Shown: positions 1 to 8,789 of the stretch, in pieces | Layout of the letters: each line of letters starts with the position of its first letter | Position numbering within the stretch: position 1 is the first letter of the stretch | Assembly: GCA_027318915.1 (NCBI GenBank) | Contig: DAHVOH010000002.1 | Span: 1 to 64,000 of the forward strand | Source: Clostridiales bacterium | GTDB lineage: Bacteria > Bacillota_E > Sulfobacillia > Sulfobacillales > JAIMBI01 | Reading direction: 5' to 3' | Length of the DNA: 64,000 bases | The notes under the pieces: model-generated | The model's database searches: none | What the model was told of the DNA's origin: nothing | The model's input: the letters and a program-made list of their open reading frames with translations, nothing else | Position numbers and translations under genes: made by a program

Positions 1-1706
1 TGGACGTCGTAGACTTCCCGGTAGAGGCCGGGGCGCGCAACCAGACGCTCGTGCGAGCCGCGCTGCGCGATGCGGCCCTGATCCAGGACCAGAATCTCGT
101 CGGCGGCCTTGAGTGACGACAGGCGGTGGGCCACCACGATGGCCGTGCGCCCGCGCAGCAAGTTCTTCATACCCAGCTGGATGGCCGCTTCGGTCTCCAG
201 GTCGACGCTGGCGGTCGCGTCGTCGAGAATCACGATGGGCGGGTCGACCAGCAGCGCCCGGGCGATCGCGATGCGTTGGCGCTGACCTCCGGACAGACCG
301 ATGCCCCGCTCTCCGATGAGGGTGTCATACCCGTAGGGCATCGTTTCAATGAACTCGGCCGCCTGCGCCAGCTCGGCCGCGCGCCGCACTTCCTCGGGGC
401 TGGCGTCGGGGCGCCCGAAGGCGATGTTGTCGTTCACGCTGGCGGAGAACAAAAACGTTTCCTGCAGCACTAAACCGATATGGCGGCGGAGCCATACCGG
501 ATCCCATTCCCGCACGTCCAATCCGTCAACGAGGACGCGACCCGCGGTGACGTCGTAGAGGCGGGGGATGAGGCTGACCACCGAGGTCTTGCCCGCTCCC
601 GTCGGACCCACCAGGGCCAGCGAGTGGCCGGGCTCCACGTGAAAGTCGATGTCGTGCAACACGGTCTGCCCCGTGCCGGGGTAGGCAAAGTCCACGTGGT
701 CAAACACAATTTCGCCGCGAACGGGATCGGGCCGCCGGGGATTTTCCGGCAGAGGCAGGTTGGACCGCAGCTGGGCCAGTTCGTACAAGCGTTGGCCGGC
801 CGCACTGGCCTGCGCCAGCGTGTTCATGACCATGCCGATCTGGCGCACCGGCTGTACCAGCATCATCACGTAGCCGGCGATGGCCACCAGCGAACCCACC
901 GAGAGGTCATGGTGAATGGCTTGCCAGCCGCCGTACAAGAACACCACGACCCCATAGATGCCGCCCGTCAGGTCAAACAGCGGGTAGAAGGTGGACCAGA
1001 GCCGCGTGGCGTCGATATTGCGGTCAAACAGATAGTCCAGCGTGCCGTCGAAGCGCTCGTTCTCGCGGTCCTCCTGAGCAAATGCCTTGACCACCCGCAC
1101 GCCGGCGATGTTTTCGTTCAGGTGGGTCGTCATGACGGCAAACTGCTGGCGGATGGCTCGGAAGGCCGGCCGCACGCGACGGTCGAACGCCATGACGACC
1201 AAGCCCAAAAGGGGCAGCAGCAGCACCAGGATCAGCGCCAGTTTCCAGTCCAGGACAGCGATGGCGCCCACCACGAACACGAGCGTGAACACCACCTGTG
1301 CACCTTGTGTAAAGAAGTTGGAGAAAAACATGCGCACCCAGTTGATGTCGGAGGTGAGTCGACTGATGAGCTGCCCTGTTTGCACCGTGTCATAGTAGCT
1401 GTACGGCAGTTCCGTGAAGTGACCGTACAGTGTCTCCCACATCTGCTGGAGAACGCCTTGGCCGAGGCGCTCCGACAGGAATCCCTGGAGGTAGGCAAAA
1501 ACACCGCCGACGGCGGCGAAGCCCAGGCCGGCAAAAATAATGGGCCACAGCCAGTGAATGTTATGGCCGATGAGGACGTTGTTGACGAGAAGACGGCTCA
1601 GCGCCGGCGGCGCCAGGTTGAGCAGGGCGTACAAGAGGGCCGATACCACCGCGATGATGCCGTCGCGCTGATATCGCCTCCCGAAGGCGATCAGCCACTC
1701 GCGCAT
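1..1706 (-). CDS. ABC exporter half-transporter (permease + ATPase), partial
   Basis: Type I ABC exporter subunit for drugs, lipids or peptides; the substrate cannot be told from the sequence. At least 568 residues are visible and the extreme C-terminus runs off the window. About 300 N-terminal residues form the six-helix membrane domain. The ATPase domain follows with Walker A GPTGAGKTS, signature LSGGQ, Walker B ILDDATASVD and the H-loop AHR. ATG at 1706 is chosen because GGAGGA lies 5 nt upstream. The residue after the Walker B Asp, normally the catalytic Glu, is Asp (GAC GAC at 219-224). This Glu-to-Asp change marks the degenerate subunit of heterodimeric exporters such as TM287 or BmrC. 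A partner with an intact Glu is therefore expected just beyond the left edge. Confidence 0.93.
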   Translation of the reverse strand, partial: MREWLIAFGRRYQRDGIIAVVSALLYALLNLAPPALSRLLVNNVLIGHNIHWLWPIIFAGLGFAAVGGVFAYLQGFLSERLGQGVLQQMWETLYGHFTELPYSYYDTVQTGQLISRLTSDINWVRMFFSNFFTQGAQVVFTLVFVVGAIAVLDWKLALILVLLLPLLGLVVMAFDRRVRPAFRAIRQQFAVMTTHLNENIAGVRVVKAFAQEDRENERFDGTLDYLFDRNIDATRLWSTFYPLFDLTGGIYGVVVFLYGGWQAIHHDLSVGSLVAIAGYVMMLVQPVRQIGMVMNTLAQASAAGQRLYELAQLRSNLPLPENPRRPDPVRGEIVFDHVDFAYPGTGQTVLHDIDFHVEPGHSLALVGPTGAGKTSVVSLIPRLYDVTAGRVLVDGLDVREWDPVWLRRHIGLVLQETFLFSASVNDNIAFGRPDASPEEVRRAAELAQAAEFIETMPYGYDTLIGERGIGLSGGQRQRIAIARALLVDPPIVILDDATASVDLETEAAIQLGMKNLLRGRTAIVVAHRLSSLKAADEILVLDQGRIAQRGSHERLVARPGLYREVYDV

Positions 1707-1738
1707 TTGTTCCTCCACTGAGTAAGTTAACGATCTCT

Positions 1739-1768
1739 ATCATACCAAGCAGGGACCCCGCGAGGCAA
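1739..1768 (-). promoter_or_regulatory. Sigma-A-type promoter of the ABC exporter gene
   Basis: On the reverse strand TTGCCT (1763-1768), an 18-nt spacer and TATGAT (1739-1744) lie about 33 nt upstream of the exporter start. The rest of the 353-base divergent gap (1707-2059) shows nothing else I can support. Confidence 0.55.
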
Positions 1769-2059
1769 CTTTAGAGACCCGGGTTTCCGACCGCGAAACG
1801 TCCGCACAAAGGACTATCTTAGCAAAAACCCGTCCCCCTGGACACCGTCGGCCGGCGGGGCGCGCTCGCGCGCCGATGCCGGGCCGTGATGGCCGTCGCC
1901 GCCCACAATCGATAGGATGAGGGAGGTGGCGTCGACAGACGACGCCTGGACACGCCTATCGGCATATCGGGGGAGGAATCGGCTCGTCATGGTTGCCGGC
2001 ACTGAGGACGGCGTGGAAATCGGCGGGTGCGGGCGGGGCTCTGGGGGCGTGGAGGGCGG

Positions 2060-3184
2060 ATGAACAGAGCGAGCGCCATCTCCCGCGGCGAGCTGGGTCG
2101 CCGCCTGATTGACTGGGTCGGCTTGACGGCGGTGCGGCCCGGTTCGGTGGCGGAAACCGTCCACCGGCTGTCTGCCGTGCAGATTGATCCGATGCAGGTG
2201 GTCGCGCCGGCCCACCTGTGGACGCTGTCCCTGCGGCGCGGACCGACGCCCCTGTCGCTCTTGGACCGGGAACTGGGCCGGGGCCGTTTGCTGGAAGCGT
2301 ATTGCCATGCCCGCTGCCTCGTGCACCGGGACGATGCCCAAGCCATGGTGGCCGGCTGGCGTCGCCGCCGGGCGGCCCGGCACATCGTCCGCTACGGGGT
2401 GGAGGACGCCGCGCGCCAGGTGATGGCGACGGCCGAGACGGGCGTTTCCTTCACCTCTCGGGAGCTGGATGCCCAAAGCCGGGTTTCGGGATTCTGGGAC
2501 GCGGAGACCGAGCGTCGCACGAAGGCGACCAGTGTCGCGGTGGACCTCCTGTGGGCCGAGGGGCGATTGGCGGTGGTGGGCCGGCGTGGCGGCCAGAAAC
2601 TCTACCGCTTGATGGAGGGGCATCTGCCGGATGTGGCCCGGCAAATCGACACGCTGGGTGAGGACGAAGCTCAGTCGGCGGCAATTCTCCACAGTCTTAG
2701 AGCCTACGGGGTCGTGATGGGCGGCGGGGTCGCTGTGGGCTGGGGTGCGCTGGGGCGCCGATCCCGGGCCTGGATTCAGCAGGCTGTGGAGTGCGGCTGG
2801 TTGGCCCCGCTCAGGCTCACGGACGGACCGGCGGAGTTGTGCTGGGCGTTGCCCGCTTTGATGGAACGTCCGCTTCCCCGGGCGTCACGGTATGCGCTCC
2901 TGGCGCCGGTTGACAATCTGCTGTGGGGACGCGGGCGACTGGAGGCGGTCTTTCACTTCCGATATCGTTGGGAGGCTTACACCCCGGCGTCGGCACGCCG
3001 CGGGGGTTCCTACAACATGCCGGTCCTGGCCCGCGCCGGATTTTACGGCGAGGCCGACGCCCAGTGGCGGAACGGCCGGCTCCACATCACCTGGCGGCCG
3101 GCGGAGGGCGCCCAGGATCCCGGGCCGGCAGTGGTCAAGGCCGGTCGCCGCGCGGAAGCCCTTTGCCTGACGCTTAGAACCTAG
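2060..3184 (+). CDS. AlkZ/YcaQ-like DNA glycosylase (winged-helix, HTH_42 family)
   Basis: Protein of 374 aa resembling the AlkZ/YcaQ family, which excises alkylated bases and unhooks interstrand crosslinks. The N-terminal region carries the family active-site element as Q41-I-D43 (context SAVQIDPM), the QxD form found in YcaQ-type enzymes rather than the QxQ form of AlkZ. Repeated winged-helix segments rich in Arg and Trp follow, as usual for the family. ATG at 2060 is preferred over the in-frame start at 2027 because GGAGG sits 5 nt upstream. It stands alone and ends in a CTAG palindrome shared with the stop of the convergent small gene. The family call is firm; the lesion specificity is inferred. 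Confidence 0.82.
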   Translation: MNRASAISRGELGRRLIDWVGLTAVRPGSVAETVHRLSAVQIDPMQVVAPAHLWTLSLRRGPTPLSLLDRELGRGRLLEAYCHARCLVHRDDAQAMVAGWRRRRAARHIVRYGVEDAARQVMATAETGVSFTSRELDAQSRVSGFWDAETERRTKATSVAVDLLWAEGRLAVVGRRGGQKLYRLMEGHLPDVARQIDTLGEDEAQSAAILHSLRAYGVVMGGGVAVGWGALGRRSRAWIQQAVECGWLAPLRLTDGPAELCWALPALMERPLPRASRYALLAPVDNLLWGRGRLEAVFHFRYRWEAYTPASARRGGSYNMPVLARAGFYGEADAQWRNGRLHITWRPAEGAQDPGPAVVKAGRRAEALCLTLRT

Positions 3185-3438
3185 CCCGGCTGACGCTTGG
3201 CCGTCGTCGCCCATGCGAGCGCCTCGAGCCGTCGACGTCGGCATTCGGCTTCCGCCAAGGCCAGATCGCGCCGGGCTGCGTTGCGATGATTCGCCGTGCG
3301 GGCTTTTTGCACACGCGCCCGCGCCCCGGCCAAGCGCTCTATCGCCTGGACGTAGGCCCCCAGCACGGTTTCTCCGCTGTCACGCAGGGTCATACTCTCG
3401 GCATCCACCATCTCTGACCGAACCGGCATGGCATCCAT
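3181..3438 (-). CDS. Small charged helical protein, function unknown
   Basis: 85 aa (82 if the second ATG is used). From about residue 20 the sequence is Ala/Arg/Glu-rich with heptad-like spacing, suggesting one long helix or coiled coil; there is no signal peptide or membrane segment. AGGAG touches the first ATG (3438) but is 9 nt from the second (3429), so 3429 is the likelier start. Its TAG overlaps the TAG of the convergent AlkZ-like gene within one CTAG. I do not recognise a family. Confidence 0.55.
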   Translation of the reverse strand: MDAMPVRSEMVDAESMTLRDSGETVLGAYVQAIERLAGARARVQKARTANHRNAARRDLALAEAECRRRRLEALAWATTAKRQPG

Positions 3439-3579
3439 CTCCTCGATGGGAACGCACGTTCTATATCCGGATTATAGCGCATTGGCGCGCCCGCCGCAAG
3501 GGACAGTGCCGGCAGAGGTGAGGCAGGGTTGTTCCGCCCTTGGCGCGAATGCCTCCGGCGGGCGAAGGAGGGGCGCCGG

Positions 3580-4080
3580 ATGGCTGTTCGCGTGACGGGT
3601 CTCACTGTGGCTGGTCTACCGCACCGCCGTCGATTGTGGGCCGCCCACTGGGGAGGAGACACCATGGTGACCGGCGGCCGGCTGCGTCGGCTCGCGGAGT
3701 TGCCGGGTGTGGAGGCGTGGGTGGATGATGACTGGGCGGGTGTGCTGACGTGGGCCACCGACGCGGCCCCTGCTGAGTGGGAGATTGTGTCGCTGGACGC
3801 CCGCGCTCACGGCCGGGGTGTTGGCTCCGCGCTCCTGCGGGCCGTCGCGGCGGCTGCGCGGCAAGAAGGCGTGGGACGCCTCTGGCTGGTGACGTCCAAT
3901 GACAATGTGGAGGCGGTCGGCTGGTATCAGCGGCGCGGCTTTCGCCTGGTCCGCGTGCACTTGGACGCCATAACCCGGGCGCGGGTGCTCAAGCCGGAAA
4001 TTCCGCAGGTCGGCCATGGAGGCATCCCGATTCGCGATGAATGGGAGTTGGAATGGCGCCCAGCACCCGACGGGGAGTGA
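3580..4080 (+). CDS. GNAT family N-acetyltransferase
   Basis: 166 aa. The acetyl-CoA binding motif A is visible as GRGVGSALLRAV near residue 90, followed by the typical NxxAVGWYQRRGF segment in the last third. The acceptor substrate cannot be predicted. ATG at 3580 is chosen because AAGGAGG lies 8 nt upstream; an in-frame TTG at 3529 has no ribosome site. The gene lies upstream of rlmH with an 80-nt gap and may share its transcript. Confidence 0.85.
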   Translation: MAVRVTGLTVAGLPHRRRLWAAHWGGDTMVTGGRLRRLAELPGVEAWVDDDWAGVLTWATDAAPAEWEIVSLDARAHGRGVGSALLRAVAAAARQEGVGRLWLVTSNDNVEAVGWYQRRGFRLVRVHLDAITRARVLKPEIPQVGHGGIPIRDEWELEWRPAPDGE

Positions 4081-4159
4081 ACAGGGACCGGAGTGGGCTG
4101 CGGCGCACGGCGTTTGGTGAGGGGCGCCGGTCCCCGCCCGGTATCCAGCTTCAAGGCAG

Positions 4160-4657
4160 GTGACGAGGGAGTTGGCGGCACGAAAACAGCGCATCACCCT
4201 GATGACGGTCGGCCGTCGGGCAGATCCCGTCTGGGAATCTTTGGCCGAGGCGTATCGCCGCCGCCTGCCGGTGGCCTACCAGTGGGCGTGGGTGCGCGTC
4301 CCCGAGGCCCCCGCGCACGGGCTCACGGCTTTGGAGGTGCGGCGGCGGGAGGCAGAGAACCTGGAGCGGCGCCTTTCGCCGGCCGACTGGGTGGTTGCGC
4401 TGGCTGAGCGAGGCCAGGAGCTGGACTCCGTTCGCTGGGCGGATCAATGGTCACGCTGGCTGGACGGCGAGGGCCGAACAGTCGTGCTGGTGGTGGGCGG
4501 TGCGGCCGGCCTGTCCGCTGAGTTTCTGCAGCGCGCCGACTGGGTCTGGTCTCTGTCCCGCCTGACTTGGCCTCACGAAATGGTGCCGGTCCTGGTGGCC
4601 GAGCAGCTTTATCGAGCTTATACCATTCAGCATGGGCATCCTTACCATAAAGGGTGA
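4160..4657 (+). CDS. rlmH: 23S rRNA (pseudouridine1915-N3)-methyltransferase RlmH
   Basis: SPOUT-class methyltransferase of about 165 aa that methylates pseudouridine 1915 of 23S rRNA on assembled ribosomes. The C-terminal trefoil-knot half is clear: VVGGAAGLS for the SAM loop, then RADWVWSLSRLTWPHEM and EQLYRAYTI, ending in the conserved PYHK plus one Gly. The GTG start at 4160 has only a weak AAGG upstream; the family usually begins a few residues before the conserved ITLMTVG strand, so a slightly later start is possible. A MazG-like gene follows after 17 nt. Confidence 0.93.
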   Translation: MTRELAARKQRITLMTVGRRADPVWESLAEAYRRRLPVAYQWAWVRVPEAPAHGLTALEVRRREAENLERRLSPADWVVALAERGQELDSVRWADQWSRWLDGEGRTVVLVVGGAAGLSAEFLQRADWVWSLSRLTWPHEMVPVLVAEQLYRAYTIQHGHPYHKG

Positions 4658-4674
4658 ACCCATAGAAGGGGAGC

Positions 4675-5040
4675 GTGAGCCGCGTGACGATCAAGGAAGC
4701 CCAGACGGCTGTGGATGATTGGATCAGCCAATTCGAAGAGGGCTACTTTGCTCCGCTGGCCATGGTGGCGCGGCTCAGCGAGGAATTGGGCGAGTTGGCG
4801 CGCGAAGTCAACCACAGCTATGGGCCCAAGCCCAAGAAACCGTCCGAGGCGGCCGGCTCCGTGGCCGAAGAGATGGGGGATCTGTTGTTTGTGCTTATCT
4901 CCTTTGCCAATTCCCTGGGCATCGATCTGGACGAGGCGTTCACGCGTGTGATGGACAAGTATCGCCAGCGCGACGGGGCGCGCTGGACGCGCCGGTCAGC
5001 GCGCGCTGCGCACCCGGAAGACGAGGACGGAACCCAATAG
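4675..5040 (+). CDS. MazG-like nucleotide pyrophosphohydrolase (YpjD type)
   Basis: 121 aa, all-alpha NTP pyrophosphohydrolase resembling Bacillus YpjD. The Mg-binding signatures are SEELGELAREVNH near residue 35 and EEMGDLLFVL near residue 66 (EExxE and ExxD). GTG start at 4675 follows AAGGGGAG. The family removes noncanonical or excess NTPs. The 3' end overlaps the convergent MFS gene by 45 nt, and the C-terminus beyond WTRR is poorly conserved. Confidence 0.88.
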   Translation: MSRVTIKEAQTAVDDWISQFEEGYFAPLAMVARLSEELGELAREVNHSYGPKPKKPSEAAGSVAEEMGDLLFVLISFANSLGIDLDEAFTRVMDKYRQRDGARWTRRSARAAHPEDEDGTQ

Positions 5041-6237
5041 AAAGTAGATGAAGGAGAGCAGGTACAAGCCTCGGTAAGATCCGGCCAAGCCGAGGTGGCT
5101 TCCCAAGACGATGAGCAGAATGCCGCCGAAGACGTTGGCAATGGTTTGAGACAGCGTCTGGGAGATGGACCACAGGCCCATATCCTTGGCGGCGTTGTCG
5201 GTGGGCGGCAGCACATCCACGGCCAGAGCCCAGTCGCACGACATGTAGGTGCCGTAGCCCAGGCCGAACACGGCGGCCAGCAGCAGAATGGCTCCCATCT
5301 GATGGGTGAAAACAAAGCCGATGGCGGTCACCCCCATCAGCAAGCCTCCCACCGTCACAAACACGCGGCGGCGATGTAGACGGTCGGACAGCCAGCCCGC
5401 GGCCAGCACGGAGAGCAGGGATCCCCCCGTCACCAGCAGCAGGATTTTGTCCAGATAACCGTTCGGGTTGGTGAGATGCTGCACGTAGAGCAAGTAGTAG
5501 TAGAGATAGTATTCCAAGGTGGCGAAGCCCAGCAGCACAAGCAGGCGCGTGCCAAAAACCCACCACCAGTCGGGATACTGCTTGGGGGGCAGCCAGAAGC
5601 TTTTGGCGAATTGACGCCACGAAAAGGCCGGCCGTTGGCGAATCGGCCGTTCCCTGACCCCGTACAGGGTCACCAGGAGACCGACCAGTTGCAGCGCCGC
5701 CAGCACGTCGAACGTGGTGCGCAAGGGCAGATAAGAGGGCAGCAGCACGCCGACAATAATGGAGGCTTCGCTCATCAGGCCCATGTATCCACTGGCCGTG
5801 CCCCGCTGATCGGCGATGACCAGATCCGGAATCAGCGCCGCATAGGGCGCCGAGGCCAGATTGGCCACCACTTCTAAGACGAAGAAGGCCATCGCAAACA
5901 GCCACAGGGACGACGCCACGCTCATGACCACCAAGATCGCCGCGGTGAGCATGACGCCGGCCAGCATGAACGGGCGGCGGCGCCCCCACGGATGCAACGA
6001 CCGGTCGGAAATGGCGCCGAACAGAGGTTGCGCGATGCTGGCAATCAAGGCGCCCACGGCGCTGACCAAAGCCAACGTGGTTCCGGACCGGGCGTTCCCC
6101 ACGAAACTCCGAATCACGGCGGGCATGACAATGATGATGAGGGCGGTCCACTGAACATTGCTGGTGAACCAGAAAAAGCTGAGCGCCAGATTCTCCGGAA
6201 CCGTCAGACGACGCGGGCCGGTGGTGGCGACTTGCAT
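4996..6237 (-). CDS. MFS transporter
   Basis: 413 aa with about 12 hydrophobic helices. The loop 2-3 motif reads GAISDRSLHPWGRRRP, a form seen in glycoside/cation-symporter-type MFS carriers. The matching loop in the second half is GWLSDRLHRRRVF. The substrate is unknown. The start at 6237 is supported by AAGGAG 8 nt upstream. It is divergent from the PIG-L gene and homologous to the MFS half of the fusion protein at 54085-56577 (shared VDWALA and GLWxI segments). Confidence 0.85.
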   Translation of the reverse strand: MQVATTGPRRLTVPENLALSFFWFTSNVQWTALIIIVMPAVIRSFVGNARSGTTLALVSAVGALIASIAQPLFGAISDRSLHPWGRRRPFMLAGVMLTAAILVVMSVASSLWLFAMAFFVLEVVANLASAPYAALIPDLVIADQRGTASGYMGLMSEASIIVGVLLPSYLPLRTTFDVLAALQLVGLLVTLYGVRERPIRQRPAFSWRQFAKSFWLPPKQYPDWWWVFGTRLLVLLGFATLEYYLYYYLLYVQHLTNPNGYLDKILLLVTGGSLLSVLAAGWLSDRLHRRRVFVTVGGLLMGVTAIGFVFTHQMGAILLLAAVFGLGYGTYMSCDWALAVDVLPPTDNAAKDMGLWSISQTLSQTIANVFGGILLIVLGSHLGLAGSYRGLYLLSFIYFLLGSVLVFRVRSAR

Positions 6238-6344
6238 GGACTGGCTCCTTCGCCGCTCATTTCGGGTAGTCTATGGATGGCGTGGTTCGACCCCCGGGCG
6301 AGTTTTCCTGCCCGCCACGACCCTATGGGCAAAGGACGGTGCGC

Positions 6345-7088
6345 ATGCGGGCCCAAGATCTGGTCCCGATTCCCGACATTCTGGCCATGCGGCGGGTGGT
6401 GGCGTTTTCGCCGCACCCCGACGACAACGAAATCGGCGCCGGCGCCACATTGGCGCGGTTGATTGAGTTGGGTGCCGACGTGCATTGGGTTGTGGCGACC
6501 GACGGAGCCATGGGCAGCTTCGGCGATCCCGAGGCCGAGCAGCTGGTGGAGCGTCGGCGCGGCGAGCAAGAGGCGGCCATGCGCATCTTGGGCGGCCGGC
6601 ATCTCCGCTGGCTGGGGTTCCGTGACATGACTTTGGCACGCGAACAGGTCGCGTTGGAATCCCAGGTGTATCACGTGATTCGCGAGATCAAACCCGACTT
6701 GGTGCTGGCCCCGGATCCCTGGTGTCCGTACGAGAGCCATCCGGACCATCGCACCCTGGGCGACGTGGTGGCCACCGCCGCCATCATGGCGGCTTTCCCG
6801 GCCGTCCATCCCGAAGCGGGTCCCGGCGTCGAAAGTCCTTCGGTCGCGTTTTACGGCAGCGCCTGGCCCAACACGCGGGTGGACGCGGGACGCTGGTTTG
6901 ATCGCAAGGTGGCGGCCATTCTGGCGCATGAAAGCCAATTTCCCGACACGATGGGTCAGATGGTGACGTTCTATCTCCGTACCAAGGCTCAGGAGTTCGG
7001 GAGTGAGGCGGGCGTGGAGCTGGCGGAGGCGTTCAAGGTGCTGTCGCCGTTCCATCTCCACTTCTATCCCGACGCGTGGCGGAGTTGA
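6345..7088 (+). CDS. PIG-L/LmbE family zinc deacetylase
   Basis: 247 aa. The zinc site is visible as PHPDDNEIG near residue 25 and ESHPDHR near residue 130, with the catalytic Asp in PHPDD. The family removes N-acetyl groups from GlcNAc-type conjugates; members act in bacillithiol or mycothiol synthesis, or on glycolipids and antibiotics. ATG at 6345 is preferred to the upstream ATG at 6273 because AAAGGA lies 8 nt before it and the protein then matches the usual length. No other thiol-synthesis gene is nearby, so a role in bacillithiol synthesis (BshB) is only possible. Confidence 0.85.
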   Translation: MRAQDLVPIPDILAMRRVVAFSPHPDDNEIGAGATLARLIELGADVHWVVATDGAMGSFGDPEAEQLVERRRGEQEAAMRILGGRHLRWLGFRDMTLAREQVALESQVYHVIREIKPDLVLAPDPWCPYESHPDHRTLGDVVATAAIMAAFPAVHPEAGPGVESPSVAFYGSAWPNTRVDAGRWFDRKVAAILAHESQFPDTMGQMVTFYLRTKAQEFGSEAGVELAEAFKVLSPFHLHFYPDAWRS

Positions 7089-7347
7089 GGAGCCGGCCGA
7101 CTTGTCACCGCCCCCGTAAAAGGAGTAACGTTGCCGTAGTTGAGGCGTCGGGTGGATTCCGGGTCAGGCACGGCCGGGCGCGGGCTCGCTGGCCCGGGGT
7201 TTCTGTATGGCCAGCCATCGGCGTGTGCGGATGAGCACGCCGGGGCAGAGGCGGCCGCCGAGGACGAGAAAGCTGCGGGCGAGGCGTCGCGGCCTGCGAG
7301 CCAGTGGCGGCCAACGCCGGAACGTCGGCAAGATGGAGGCGTAGAGG

Positions 7348-8748
7348 GTGGAACAGTTTGACCTCATAGTGCTGGGGGGCGGCACCGGCGGGTACGTGGC
7401 CGCCATTCGCGCGGCCCAGTTGGGATTGAAGACGGCGTTGGTGGAACGGGACAAAGTGGGCGGCACTTGCCTGCATCGCGGGTGCATTCCCACCAAGGCG
7501 CTGCTTCACACGGCCGATGTGCTGGACATGCTCCGCCGCCATGAGGAATTTGGCGTGGCCATCGCCGGCGAGGTGGGCTTGAATTATGAAAAGGCCCAGG
7601 CCAACAAGACGAAGGTCGTCACACAGCTTTGGCGCGGAGTCCAGTTTCTCATGAAGAAGAACGGCATCACCGTCTATGAAGGGGAAGGTCGACTTCAGGG
7701 TGGCGGACAGATTCGCGTCGGGACGGCCAAGGGCGAAGAGGTGATCGCCGCCACCGACATTTTGATCGCGACGGGGTCCGAACCGCGGCCGCTGCCGGGT
7801 TTGCCGTTTGATGGCCGGCGCGTGCTGAGCTCCGATCATGTGCTGGAGCATCCGGACGTTCCCGCCAGCATTCTCATCATCGGCGGCGGCGCCATTGGCG
7901 TGGAGTTTGCGTCGATGTACAACGACTTCGGCACCCGGGTGACCTTGGTGGAAGCGCTGCCGCACATCCTTCCCCAGGATGAGGCGGATGTGGCCAAGGA
8001 GTTGACCCGCCTCCTGACCCGCCGGGGTATCGCGATCCATGCCGGAGCGACAGTGGCCGTGGACAAGGTGCAGGTGACCGAGTCAGGGGTGACGGCCCAG
8101 GTGGTGACCGCCGCCGGCCAGACGGAGACGGTCGCCGCCGATGTGCTCTTGGTGGCCATCGGACGCCAGGCCGTTACGGCCGGAATCGGTCTGGAGGAAG
8201 CCGGGGTGACCCTGAATCGGGGCTTTGTCGAGGTGGACAGCCTTTATCACACGCGGGCCCCCCACATATCGGCCATTGGCGACTGCATCGGCGGCTACCT
8301 TTTGGCCCATGTGGCGGCCCACGAGGGCATGATTGCGGTGGAGGCCATCGCCGGCGAGAATCCGGATCCGTTGGACCCCAACCGCGTTCCTCGTGTGACG
8401 TATTGTCGGCCGGAGGTGGCCAGCCTCGGGTTGACCGAGGAGCAGGCGCGCGAGCAGGGGCACGAAGTGAAGACGGGGGTGTTTCCTTTTCGCGCCAACG
8501 GCCGGTCGCTTATCCTGGGCGAAGCCGACGGGTTCGTCAAACTCATCGCGGATGCGCGCACCAATGACTTGTTGGGGGCGCACATCATCGGGCCCCATGC
8601 TTCGGACCTCATCAATGAGATGGCGCTGGCCAAGTTTCTGGAGGCGACCCCCTGGGAGGTGGCCGAGAGCGTGCACGCCCATCCGACCGTCTCGGAGGTG
8701 CTGCACGAGGCCGCGCTGGTGGTGGAGGGACGCGGCATTCACGTGTAG
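7348..8748 (+). CDS. lpdA: Dihydrolipoyl dehydrogenase (E3)
   Basis: 466-aa FAD disulfide oxidoreductase that reoxidises the dihydrolipoyl arm of the complex encoded downstream. It shows an N-terminal FAD site GGGTGG, the redox pair C41/C46 in GGTCLHRGCIPTK, an NAD site GGGAIGVEFAS, and the C-terminal HAHPTVSE with the catalytic His-Glu pair. GTG at 7348 follows GGAGG by about 9 nt. It is the first gene of an eight-gene block (E3, E1-alpha twice, E1-beta, E2, lipA, lipB, phzF-like). The 259 bases before it hold no gene I can support. Confidence 0.97.
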   Translation: MEQFDLIVLGGGTGGYVAAIRAAQLGLKTALVERDKVGGTCLHRGCIPTKALLHTADVLDMLRRHEEFGVAIAGEVGLNYEKAQANKTKVVTQLWRGVQFLMKKNGITVYEGEGRLQGGGQIRVGTAKGEEVIAATDILIATGSEPRPLPGLPFDGRRVLSSDHVLEHPDVPASILIIGGGAIGVEFASMYNDFGTRVTLVEALPHILPQDEADVAKELTRLLTRRGIAIHAGATVAVDKVQVTESGVTAQVVTAAGQTETVAADVLLVAIGRQAVTAGIGLEEAGVTLNRGFVEVDSLYHTRAPHISAIGDCIGGYLLAHVAAHEGMIAVEAIAGENPDPLDPNRVPRVTYCRPEVASLGLTEEQAREQGHEVKTGVFPFRANGRSLILGEADGFVKLIADARTNDLLGAHIIGPHASDLINEMALAKFLEATPWEVAESVHAHPTVSEVLHEAALVVEGRGIHV

Positions 8749-8789
8749 AATGCCCGAATGGAGCCGTTCGGCGCAAGGAGAGGTGAGTC

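Noticed and set aside
7174..7197. Terminator hairpin CCGGGC/GCCCGG after the PIG-L gene
   Set aside because: 6-bp stem with a 12-nt loop and no U-run in very GC-rich sequence; likely chance.
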